This document shows, one piece after another, positions 1-10,472 of a DNA stretch of 64,000 nt. Source of the DNA: Cryptomeria japonica (lineage: Eukaryota; Streptophyta; Pinopsida; Cupressales; Cupressaceae); the NCBI RefSeq assembly GCF_030272615.1, contig NC_081415.1, forward strand, positions 102,404,796 to 102,468,795, given 5' to 3'. The notes beneath the pieces are model-generated. The model searched no databases, was not told where the DNA came from, and was given only the letters and a program-made list of their open reading frames with translations. Position numbers and translations under genes: made by a program. How positions within the stretch are numbered: the stretch's first letter is position 1; every line of letters begins with the position of its first letter.

Positions 1-1643
1 CATGCATGTGGGTGACTTTTTCAAATTTAGCCCTACCCACTATTTTTAGTGAGCCTCTCTAATTTTAGCTATTAAAGGAATATTCCAAATTTTTCCTACT
101 CAAAAAAGAATCTTTTCCATATCATTTTAACATCATCATATTCCATGTCAGCAAGGTGCCACCTCACCAGAGTGCCACGTCAACAATTGACCAGTTTGAC
201 CTCTCAAGCCATAAAAAGTTGCTTTCAGTGTTTTGCTTATAACTTGGTCATACGAGCTTTGTTTTAAAACTTCTGCATATAATTGGAAATCTTGTTTCAA
301 TGCCAATCTATACATGGTGTCATTTTAATCACATTATACACTAGGTGTCTACTATAGGCCTCCAAAGTCAGACCTATTTTTTTGCACTTCTAAGGCCATA
401 ACTTGGGCAAACAGACTTCATTTTTTAACTTCTACACATCATCAAAAAAGCTCTTAGTGTCCTCTATTAAAATATCTTGCTAAATTTTGTAAATATTTCC
501 TTGAGTAAATTTTATTCATTCTTTTGTGTTTTTCACCTCATGGCTAATTACTTGTTCTTTTTGGCGTATGGGAACTTTCAATTTGCATTCGATGGAATTT
601 CTTGGGTTGTCCTACATGTATTTGCAACACTTTTCCCCATGCGGTCATTTTAAAATCCTTTTTAATCACTTCTTATTTATAAACACACTAAGATAAAGTG
701 CCACTCTTGTATATGATTTTTAGAGATTTTGCATATTTTGTACATGCATTGCATTATAAAGTGTCATGGGGGTTGTGTAGTGCATTTTATTTTGCCATTG
801 CACTTTTTTCCACTGAGTGTCCCTCCACAAAAATATTGAATCCCAATGATTCTTGTCCCATGCACGTGTGCATTAAAGTTGCATGCCCTTTTTTCAATTG
901 CAGGTACTTTTGAGAACATTCAAATTCTCCTCCATGCACTACATGGTGACACACAATTTCAGTGGACCTATCATGCCTCTCCCTTGTTAGAATTATGGGG
1001 GGGTTCTACTATTGGTGCTAATGCTTCCTTGGTCTCACATTCCAGTTTTATGGAGGCGACCTTCCATCTTTTGTTGTTGATCAGTGTTCTTTAGACTATT
1101 GGCACCTATATTTTCAATTAATAGTTTTCTCTTGCATGGTTGAGTAGTGTCATTAGGGTCACTTGTGCAAATTCACATGCCATTTGTATCTTCTGACAAA
1201 CATTTTTGCCTTTGTTTGCCATCTGATTGTTTGATTAGTGTCATTGGGGTCACTCATGTAGATTGTTGTCTACTTGATCTTGATCATCATCTTGGTTTCA
1301 AAGGAGGTTCTTCATTCAACACTATAGCAATTATCATTCAACAGTTGCCTGTAACTCCATGTTCCTCGAGGATGTTCTTCATGTTCCTATTATTTTGCAA
1401 CATTTTCTTGGGGGCTTCTTAGTCCTTCATTCCTTTTTTTAAACTTCATGTTAATTTTCATGTATTGCATCTCTCGCTTTTGGAGAGGGGTTTTTCCCAC
1501 ATGGTTTTTCTACTTTTCTCCACTTAGAGAGACTTCGTTGGTTTGTACATGGGTACCTAATTAGGCATTTTGTTGTTTGAACCCATTTATGAATTCATGC
1601 ATTTAGATTTTTCTACTCACCCTAAGTTTCACTTAAGGGGGGG
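1..1643. other. Unassigned AT-rich DNA upstream of a Copia-type LTR
   Basis: No conserved coding domain is visible; the small open frames (for example 698-913, 846-1094 and 1147-1422) have no recognisable motifs and overlap each other. The stretch is T-rich on the plus strand. It ends in a purine run (about 1634-1643) directly before the LTR at 1644, as expected for the 3' non-coding tail of a Copia-type internal region. It may therefore be the tail of a retroelement whose coding part lies outside the window. Parts of 200-620 loosely resemble 57700-58240. Confidence 0.4.
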
Positions 1644-1977
1644 TGTTAGAGCATATTTAGCTATTAGTTGCTTTTTTACAACTAGCTATGTTTTTTTGCT
1701 TAAGCTCACTTAAGGGTGCTTATCTTGGTCGTGCACCTAGTTTAGCTAGAGTTGAGCTTTATTTAACTCCTCATGCTTGCACTTTAGTTCTCTTAAATTT
1801 AGTTATATGATTTCTTTATAAGCACCTCATTGTACAATTTCATCCTATAATTTTGTATTCTTTGCTTTTAAGTAATGTAGCATCCATTTGTGTAGCTCTC
1901 TCTTGTGAAAGGTGTTTTTGTTTGTTGTTTGATCTTTTAGGCCTATGTTGCAATCTTTTTTGTTGCAAAATTCAACA
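1644..1977 (+). repeat. Copia-type LTR, 334 bp
   Basis: The block starts TGTTAGAG directly after a purine tract ending in seven G and ends in TTCAACA, a TG...CA structure. It is followed at about 1978-1990 by GGGTATCAAAGC, a slightly decayed version of the initiator-tRNA-Met PBS (TGGTATCAGAGC) common in Copia elements. Having a PPT on one side and a PBS on the other is odd: an ordinary 5' or 3' LTR has only one of these. No second copy of this LTR was seen in the window. Superfamily is inferred from end sequence and PBS type. Confidence 0.6.
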
Positions 1978-2189
1978 GGGTATCAAAGCTTTAAAACTTC
2001 AACAACTCAGAGTGAACACTCCTCTTAATAAATAACTCACATGTGTTCAAATCCAAGAGTCAATACCCCTTGACACCATTTAGATGTCCAATAAAGATGC
2101 AAGGCCTACTTTGAGCTTCCAAGGCCTTTCATTTCTCTAGAGGAACACATGCCCAAGATTGAGAGCTAAAAAATAAAAAAATTATCACA

Positions 2190-3110
2190 ACTAGTTTCCT
2201 AACACACCAAGCCTAGGAGTCATGCCTTTCAATGCCTTGTGGGGAAATCAATTTGGATGTGGGTGGCACAATTAATGGCTTCAACCCAAAATGCTGGACC
2301 AAGAGCATGACCATGAATCATGTAGTTATCCATTTCCTAAAGGCTCCTATTTTTCCTTTCAACAACACATTTTCATAAGTTGGCCTCTCCTTCTTCTATG
2401 AATTTACCTTCTTGAAGGAGGATGAATAATCTTCTTTACAAGGAGAAGAAGATTGTGATTTATCCTTTTGTGTCTTATGCTTAGATTGATTCTATTTCTT
2501 ATTAGATCCTTTTCCATGACTAGCCACTAAAGTTTGTGACTTGGATAGATTGAGAATACCCATAGTGATCAACTTCAATTTCTCAAGCATCAACATCTCT
2601 ATAAATGAATCAAACGATGGTATAGTATAAGCACTCCCCATAGTCAACAAATGATTTTGGAAACTAGAAACAAAAGTTGCATACTTTGAAGGAAGATTTT
2701 CCAACAAATTGAAGATAAATTATGCATCCTTCTTATCAATACCACAATACTTGAGTTGTGCTCTTAGTTCATTTGCCTTAGTTACATAGTCTTAGATTTG
2801 TATAAAAAATTATCATGTTTCTATCCCTTGTTCTCATTAGTTTTCCATATAATTGAGCAAGTCTATCCCAAGCAAGCTTAGTTGTTTTATTCTTGTTAAT
2901 ATGAAAGATAAGATCAATAAATAAATATTTCCTTATATTCCAAGAGCCATAGTAATTAAATGAGCCAATCCATTTTCAGATTATGCTCAGATTTAGGATC
3001 TGGTGGTTCTGGAATGGAGCCATCAATGTATTGAATTAATCTTTATCCATTATTTTACTCCATGTATTTATTTTTCATGTTGCATAATTATGTTGAGTTA
3101 AAATAGGAAA
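2190..3110 (-). pseudogene. Decayed Copia gag and integrase fragment
   Basis: Read on the minus strand, 2492-2707 encodes a 71-residue stretch starting MLENLPSKYATF, typical of the UBN2-type Copia Gag region (a leucine-rich 'LP..Y..FV' block). Continuing to lower coordinates, about 2240-2350 encodes PAFWVEAINCA, the conserved segment after the Copia integrase core. Most of the intervening protease and integrase region is missing, so this is an internally deleted relic. Further gag-like reading with stops extends to about 3110. Strand is opposite to the neighbouring LTR at 1644-1977, so the two probably do not belong together. No LTR could be assigned to it. Confidence 0.6.
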
Positions 3111-4651
3111 CTTAGGATGACCCATGTCTGAAAATTTAAAGAGCACAAGAGAGACCTCAAAGCATAATCACACAACACAAGCCCCCAAATTCACTCAATC
3201 AAAGACCCCTCCCCCCCCCCCCCCCCCAAAGAAAAAAAAGAAAAAAAGAAAAACAAAACAAAACAAAATAAAAGATTTGATGTTTTATACTTAGTTTGAT
3301 TACAATTGTCACTTACAAAAGAAAGGATAAGTGGAATTTTGATTTCAATGCTTACGATTTCCACAATCAAGCTAAACCATACTCTTATCAACATGCAAAA
3401 GACCAAACTATGATCTATCCTTTATAATTGCTAAAATATATCAAATAAGGCCATGTGTTTAAAATATTGTTTTTAGTACAAAAAAAAATCACGCACTTTC
3501 AAAAAAAATACACCTCAAAAGGAATATGTATATGCCCGAACAAAACATCAGAAGTTCCAAAAATGGGGATTACTAAGCAACATCTGTGAAAAACTAATTT
3601 TTTTTTTTAAATTCATGCATTTGATTCAGAATTTAATCATACCATCACATAGATCATGAAAAATTCTAGCTCAAATAAATTTTTTTTCTCAAATTAGCTC
3701 AAATTATTTCAAATTGCCTACTAGATTGAAAGTAGAAATGAGATGTGGGAAAATATTTGAAAAAGGTATTGATGTCATTTCTAATGCAATGATGAAATCA
3801 ACATTTTTCCTATTTAAATTTGGTAGCCCATTGCAAAAAAATGACTGGGTTGTCAATTAAGCATTGATTGTATTTTGATGTGGCATACTCACGAGTCACT
3901 GAGTGTCACGTGCTGGTTATTGGGCACCTGCATGGCATGTTGACTATGTTGTGCTTGGGGAATTGGAATGTGCTAGTTGATAGGCACTGGCGTGGGTGGA
4001 GGGGTCATGTGTGGGCTGAATGGGGAGGGACCACATATTATGGGTACCATGTGACCAGGCCACAATATGTAGGTATTGCAGGTACCCTGTAGACTGCATA
4101 GGCAGTAACTATAGAAACAAAAAAAAACTCCTTTTTTTAATTTTTTAATTTTAAAAATCTTTTACTAGGGAAAAATGTTCTAATGTCATCCAGTGAAGTG
4201 CTCTGATTTTGACAATTTGATAATTGATCTAAGAGTTATATTTGAGCCTCCTAAGTGTGATGGTAGGGTCTATTTTGGCCCAAAATGCTAAAAAATTGCA
4301 GGTATCTTTTAGATCTAGAAACCACCTTGAATCTTCAAACCCTCTTAGATTTGACCTTTAATGACTGATTTGGACAAAACAAAAGGCAAAGGAATTTCTC
4401 AAACTTTGTGAATCAAATAGTGACCTTAGATTTGACCCAACAAGCTCCAATTTTGACTTGCAATACAAAGCCATGAAAAAAAACCCCAAAAAATGCACCA
4501 AAAATTACAACCAAGATCTCTCAAAAAGACTAACCAAAAATACCCTACAAGATTTGATACCATGTAATATTTTGCTATGGAGATAGCCACACAAGATATA
4601 GAGGCCTAATGGAAAGCACAAGGACATGAGAAGATCAATGTGATAGGAATA
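3111..4651. other. Gene-free spacer with a poly-C tract
   Basis: Apart from a run of 17 C at 3211-3227 followed by an A-rich tract, nothing recognisable is present. A small GC-richer patch at 3868-4092 is open in one frame but shows no domain, and its codons reflect imperfect internal repeats. The stretch could be remains of the Copia fragment on its left. Confidence 0.4.
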
Positions 4652-6211
4652 TGTTGGCATAACTGATGGTGTTGGCACAACCGTTTCATCAGTTAGTATT
4701 GTCATTGATGACCAACACTTACCGATGAATAAGGCCAAGCTCATAGGCAAGGAGGTGTGGTAAACCTCAATGGTTTACTCATGGCTACAAACAATATGGA
4801 GGATTTAGTGCTTCCCTAATATGTATCATTGACACACTTAAGCAGTGTGTTGGTCGAAGACTAATCGGTTGAACGATAAACAGAGTAACTGATAGGTCAG
4901 TCAAGCATTCAATAGGTGTTGAGATCAGTTTCTTAAACAGGCAGTTGAAATGATGATGCGGTCACAAGAGGTGACTCAAATTATAGTTTAGTAGTCTTAT
5001 GCACGACCGGAACACTCTAGACAGACAAGTGATCAGTCTGGTTGATGATTAGTGACCGGTGGCAAAAGATGAAGAGTTACACCGGTGATACAGGTTGAAG
5101 AATGTTATCTATCGAGAATCTCAGAGCAGTGACCGGTAAGCTGGATGCCATGACCAAAGGTGAGTCAGTCATGGCGAGATATCATCAAACAAACGACTAG
5201 TGAAGTCTACAATAGTTAAAAACCAGTTAAGGTGAGATTTGTGCATATTTTCACATTAAAAAGACAAAACACGACCCAGAGGGTGAAATTATGAGTTGCT
5301 GGTGAGATTGATGGAGAGCGCGCAGAGAGAGTGCGGGAAGATTTGGGAAGTTTTGAATTTCAAATCTACCGAGTGTTAGGTGTAAACTTATTGAGGAATC
5401 AACGGGTATGTGTTGGCAAAATATGGTATAAAGGTTTTTGGTGAAAACCAAAAAGACTGATCGTAAAAATTGCAAAGTACAATTTTGAAGAGAGACGATC
5501 TAGCAAGGTGAGAAGAGGGCAGAACTACTAAGTGAATAGAAGAGTGGTGAAGAGAGTGTGCAGAGCTTGGATAGTGTGAAGAGTAGATAAAGAATGCAGA
5601 GCACCAGTAGAGTGCAGAGCAAGTGTAATGCAGAGCACCAATAGAGTGTAGAGCAGTGTAATCGGTGGTCAAACCAAAGAGCTTCATTTGGATTTGATTA
5701 AGCTAAGAGTAGATATTACAACATATCATTCTCTTTGTTGTTTTCTAATAACTACAATAGTAAAATCCCTTAACCGGGTGGACTTTAACATGTCCCTTTG
5801 TAAAATCCCTTAACTGGGTGACATCTTAAATGATGATCCTAAGTCCTTTAACAAGGCTACCTCTAACAGGGTAAAGGTTCTAATAGGCCTTAAAGAAAAT
5901 CCCTTAACTAGATGGCACCTAACAGTGTCTTTGTAATCTCCTAACATGGATGGCTCCTCATCGGGCATACTCCAAAAGAGTACAGATTTTGTGAGTTTCT
6001 ACTCACACCATGGTTTTCTCCCATTTGGGTTTCCATGTGATAAATCTTGGTAGTCATGTGTGTTTGATTTTATGTGTGCATGTTTCTTATTAATGCCTCT
6101 TATACTGATAAGTGTTAAGATTGAATATAAGTTTTGATTAAGGTTAAATATGGAACAAACCGGTATAGTATTGATTCACCGCTCCCCTCTCAGCACTGGT
6201 TGGAACTAACA
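4652..6211 (+). repeat. Solo LTR, Copia-like, about 1.56 kb
   Basis: The block begins TGTTGGCAT and ends GGAACTAACA, giving TG...CA ends. It is flanked by gaata (4647-4651) and taata (6212-6216), a plausible 5-bp TSD with one mismatch. No PBS follows it and no gag-pol is attached, so it looks like a solo LTR. Near its 3' part it carries tandem modules resembling AATCCCTTAACYGGGTG (about 5760-5960). It also has the block GTTTTCTCCCATTTGGG followed by TTTCCATG, shared with the LTRs at 10473, 52687 and 59277. The start could alternatively be at 4670, where a second TGTTGGCA occurs. Confidence 0.6.
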
Positions 6212-6639
6212 TAATAAACTATATCCCTATCAAGAATGCAATAGAATGGAATTGAATTAAAATTATAAAGTAGACCCCTTAGTAATGTAGGACAAGGTGA
6301 GACATAGGATACTATAACATTATGACAAGCATCTTAGTTTTATGGTATGTGCTATGAGACATAAAGTGATAACTTATGATCCACTTAAGGTGGAAAACTG
6401 ATAATGTGATAAGAGTCCACTAAAGGTGGGAATTTCACTTAAAGTGGACATGTTCCTATGTGGTCTTGAAGTAAACTTAAGTAACATGTTTAATTATGAC
6501 CTAGGTGAAGAACTTACTAGTTACAACACTTTAATCACACCAACATGACTAATTAATTCATTTATATTTGAAATTGTAGGCATTCTGAAATTTTGTTTAA
6601 CATCCATATCTTAAAAATGCAAGTCAATTATACAGATAA
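6212..6639. other. Spacer between solo LTR and helicase relic
   Basis: No coding similarity was seen. It contains three spaced copies of a near-palindrome resembling CCACTTAAGGTGG (about 6378-6450). It probably belongs to the same old sequence as the helicase relic that follows, with too much decay to read. Confidence 0.35.
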
Positions 6640-7469
6640 AAATTGAGCATGACTATGAAGAGATCCTAAATTATGTAGAATGATATACAATGTGTAGGGA
6701 GGGCACATGCCTACAAAAAAAGAGATGAAGAATGGTTTATAACTATTTTAATAAGTAATAATTTTCATATCAAAATTGAATATAACTACAAAGTAATAAA
6801 ATAGCTAAGTCACTAGTATTAGTACATGTATAATGATCCTTGGATGTTAACTTTGGAGGGATCCAAAATATATTAAAAGATAGAATAAGATGAAAATTTA
6901 TGAACTAGCATGAAATGATGATAGAGTGAAGTCACATAATCACTTCATAGTACAATTATGGAGAGCAAATACAGATTGGCAACTTATTCTTTCTAAACAA
7001 GTTGTAATTAAGTATATTGCAAAGTATATGGAAAAAGTAAAAAAATCTTAGAAGCGTACCATGAAACGTTGATGTACCTTGCAAACATAGAAAAACTTGA
7101 TGATTTAGTTACAAGAGCATATATAAGGTTTTTGGCTGAGATAATTATAGAAAGAGATATTGGAGCTCAGAAAACATATCACATGCTATTGAAAATTTCA
7201 TTGGTAGAGAACAATAAACGATTTGTCAAGATAAATGTATCACACGAGGTATTCAAAATTGTAATTGTTAGTGTTGAAGAGAACAATGTGAATAATATAC
7301 AAAATAATTTTTTTATTGATGGTTATAAAACCAAGTCTTTTTTAACGAAAGGTTTATGACTAATTGATATAACTAGATCATAGATATATAATCCTAGATA
7401 AAAAATAAATAACAAATGACAAACAAGAGAAATAACAATAGTTGTTAGAGTATCTCTTGGGTTTGTATC
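6640..7469 (+). pseudogene. Helitron-type Rep/helicase relic, piece 1
   Basis: Several short plus-strand segments, in shifting frames, match the plant Helitron Rep/helicase family in order. Around 6650-6720 is YEEILNYVE then YTMC..GTCL, resembling the family block 'DYE.L...VERHT.C...CLR'. Around 6915-7060 is NDDRVKSHN, then WRANTDWQLILSK and IKYIAKYMEK. The open frame 7069-7359 continues with RAYIRFLAE...ERDIGAQKTYHMLL. These correspond to the region between the Rep domain and the helicase core. The gene would act in rolling-circle transposition. It is broken by stops and frameshifts. It stops where the Tat element starts and resumes at 30468. Confidence 0.72.
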
Positions 7470-8921
7470 TGATGCTCTACAAAATGGATTTGTTAGAAAA
7501 ACTTATGGTGAGACAACACACGAAAAACACAAGAAACAAAGAGAGTTAGTGTTAATCAACCAAAGACTATTCTAAGCAAGCATACCAAGAGAGACAATAA
7601 AAACATAATAAAGAATTTGACAATGAAAGCAAATACAATAAGGATCTCCAAATGCCTTCCACCATGCTTTTAGCTCCTCCTCCCTTGTTCCTTTCCTCTC
7701 CAAGTTCCAAATTAGTGTAGCTCTCGACAACTTTTTGCACTATGGATGCCTTATGGAGGTTCAAAATTGAAATGTTTTAACTATGCTATGCAAGTGTAAA
7801 ACAAACTAATTAGACATGCTATGAAATGAACTAAGATTTATTTTGATCCAAAATAACAATATATGTGATTTATGCTAAATGATCTCTCTAAAAAGACTAT
7901 AATGTCAATGCATACAAGTTTTCAGGATTATGGCTAAGAATGCTAAATGCTTTAGGATTTGAAAATGAGGAATGTGAGCTCTATTTATAGGTAAAATGGA
8001 GCAATGGATGGTTGAGATTGAGTAATCCAACAAGGGTCAGGATTGAATGGTTTATGATCCATGTGAGGACTTTCAACCCAATCCCAGAATGATAAGTGTC
8101 AACATGAGAGGGGTTGAGAAGAGAGGGAAGAAGCATTAAATGCTTGACATGACCTGAGGGTTAACTTGGGAGGTAAGGTTAAGGTTGAGTTGAGTAGATA
8201 AATTCATTATTCAAAGAATAATGCTTTTATCCAATGGATAAACTCTTGTGCAAGAGTTGGTGAGGATAACCATGGTCAAAGCAATAAATGCTTGAGGAGA
8301 CACATGGGTTACATGAGGGTTGAGTTAGGGGTCAAAGTCCCTAACCATGGGTGCAAGTGGATTTAACCATAAATGGTCATGTAAGAGCCATTAGTGGTTT
8401 AGAAGACTTTTAGAGGTTAGCTTGTTGAACACATCAAGCCTTAAATGCTTTTCAAAGACTTTGAAGTCTTTGAGAAGTGACTCCAAGTTGCTTAAGAATG
8501 TGACAATAATTAGGGGATGGATTAAGATAATTAGGAAGGGGTTAGAAGAATCTAGAAGGGGTTTAGGATTGCAAGTGGGTTTGGTGGGTGAGGGAAAATA
8601 GAATTTTTATTAAAATAAAATTCATTTATTTCAACAAATAGGTGCAGGTTGCATTTTTAGGAAAATGCAAGTGGGGGGGATTTAATGATTTAAATAAATA
8701 TTTTATTTAATTTATTTAAAAGAGGAAAGGGGATTAAATTGAATAAATAAGATTTATTCATTTAATTGATTGTGAATTTAGTTTAATGAATTAATTAATA
8801 GGAGAATGTTTGAAGAAGAATTAATTAAATGTTAATTTGATTAACTGATGGCTAGTGGGTTTTTAATCAAATAAATAGCAAACATTCATTTAATTAAACT
8901 GGACAGATTTATGTGACTACA
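7470..8921 (-). repeat. 3' LTR of the Tat element
   Basis: On the plus strand it starts TGATGCTCTAC and ends GTGACTACA. It aligns along its whole length with 29037-30467, including the blocks CCAAATGCCTTCCACCATGC and ATGGATGCCTTATGGAGG and a minus-strand TATA box (CTATAAATAG, about 7980-7990). Its inner border is the minus-strand PPT (AAGAGGGGCAAA), which fixes it as the 3' copy. Confidence 0.8.
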
Positions 8922-8940
8922 TTTGCCCCTCTTTGAGACA
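8922..8940 (-). other. Polypurine tract of the Tat element
   Basis: Read on the minus strand the sequence is CAAAGAGGGGCAAA directly before the TGTAGTC start of the 3' LTR. This is the expected plus-strand primer site for reverse transcription and sets the element's orientation. Confidence 0.75.
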
Positions 8941-9012
8941 GTACGGTTTATCGCGTTGTTTCAAAGAAAGAAAAATAGGTGTGAAGAAATATGCCCCATA
9001 AATGTTAATTTA

Positions 9013-9910
9013 ATGGGTGGTGTATACACATAAAAATGGCTATGAGCAATTAAATAAATATTTTATATTTATTTAATGATTATTCTTCTATTAAATAGTT
9101 AATTTGAAAAGATTAATTTATTTAATTCATTTTTGTGTCTTTCTATTAATTAATAATTTATTAATTAATTTATCTATCCTATTCCTCTAACTAATTAAAT
9201 ATCTAATATTTAATTATCCTTTTAACCAAATTAATTAAATATTTAATATTTAATTATCTTCTCCAAACAATTAAATACCTAATATTTAATAGTTATTCTT
9301 CTATCCTATAGTCTCAAATATTAAATAATTTCTTAAATGGTTTAATCTCTCTTTTCCAACTCACCTTCCATCTCCACTTCATCTCCCCTTTGCCAACTCA
9401 TCCACCATGTGGCTAAGGAAATTAATATTTCTTAAATATTAATTCATCATTTGTCTTCAACTTCCAAAATTTAATGAGAATTGTGTACGTACACATATTT
9501 CATAACTATTTACTATATTCTCTCCAACACCCCCTACATCTTGGGAAGGACTTGAGTCCACTTGTCCTCTCATGCCTAAATCTTCTCCAACCATTCCTAG
9601 ATTCTCTCAGTCAGCAACCCAGTCAAGGTGAGATGAGTGACACTTGTCTTCTCCTTCCCCCTTTATCTCAACCTTCACCTTTTCTCACAACCATCCAAAT
9701 TTGTAGATCTGATCATGACCGTTGATTTTAGCCACATCATCTCATCCTCTCAAAGTCTATAAAATCAAGAGCTGTAGTTGAGAGAGAGTTAGTATTCAAA
9801 TTAATTTTTGTATCTGTGAGTTTTAATCTTGAAGCAAATAGCAAATAGCAAATAGCAAATAGCAAATAACAAATAACAATTAGCATTTTAGCGTAATCAT
9901 TTTAGCATAA
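9013..9910 (+). promoter_or_regulatory. LTR-like promoter region with TATA box, plus strand
   Basis: The segment starts TGTATACACATAAAAATGGC, which resembles the reverse-oriented Tat-type LTR start near 26468 (TGTAGACGTATAAAAATG). The same style of AT-rich U3 (9040-9340) and a pyrimidine-rich stretch follow. A TATA box, CTATAAAAT, lies at 9757-9765. A seven-base tandem repeat (AGCAAAT, five perfect copies plus a variant) lies at 9833-9874. It points towards the antisense PMD open frame. I could not find a clean LTR 3' end or a PBS, so it may be an LTR remnant reused as a promoter, or only a relic. Promoter activity is inference. Confidence 0.45.
9833..9874 (+). repeat. AGCAAAT heptanucleotide tandem repeat
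   Basis: There are five exact AGCAAAT units followed by one AACAAAT variant, about 70 bases downstream of the TATA box at 9757. It would lie in the 5' untranslated leader of the proposed antisense transcript. Confidence 0.8.
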
Positions 9911-10065
9911 TCATGTAGTATTGTATATCATAACATCAGTTAACTACAAGTTATCAGTCCATTCTTCATATACCATCTTGGAAGCCATCAGTGCATTGTT
10001 TGAGAGCACACCATCTGCAACTAGGAATAGTGGAGTTAGGACACAATAGGACATAAGCCATGAAG

Positions 10066-10171
10066 GTAATATTAGTATTTTATTTCATATGTACTTCATG
10101 TAGTTTCATTGGTTGAATTTGGATTTCCTGTAGTATTTCTATTTGTATTTTGTGAAACTAACTTATTATAG
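10066..10171 (+). other. Possible 106-bp GT-AG intron in the antisense unit
   Basis: GAAG|GTAATA at the 5' side and TTATAG|GAAG at the 3' side flank a T-rich stretch with ACTAAC at 10157-10162, close to the plant branch-point consensus. The branch-to-acceptor distance is short (about 10 bases). A second possible intron would run from 12133 (GTG|GTATGTG) to 12777 (GATGCAG|T), directly before the PMD reading frame. Both are predictions from splice-site patterns only. Confidence 0.3.
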
Positions 10172-10432
10172 GAAGTATTCTGAAGATGAAATTCAAGTCG
10201 ACATAGGTGGTATGCCCCCTCGAGAGATGGGCCAAAAATTTAAAAAAATCGGGTGATCTCGCGAAAAAGGATGAAAATTGGCAGGGTGGTAGAAGAGAAG
10301 AATTTAGTAATATTGGTAAAAAAATAGAAGAAATCGGAGATAAAACAGAGAAATGGGAGGTGCTAGAGGTTCACGGGGACCACGACGGTGAGCGAGGTAA
10401 AATTAGGTTTATGACGAAGGGTATATATGGGG

Positions 10433-10472
10433 GGGAAGGGGTGAAACCAGGTTCATTTGCATTCATCTCCAT
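10433..10472. repeat. 40-bp direct repeat, left copy
   Basis: This 40-base sequence, starting GGGAAGGGGTGAAACC and ending CATCTCCAT, is repeated without a mismatch at 11964-12003. The two copies bracket an LTR-like block at 10473-11962. It is far longer than a 5-bp LTR-element TSD. Confidence 0.85.

Noticed and set aside
3868-4092. 74-residue plus-strand frame, GC-richer than its surroundings
   Set aside because: No domain, imperfect internal repeats explain the openness, and nothing upstream or downstream supports a gene.
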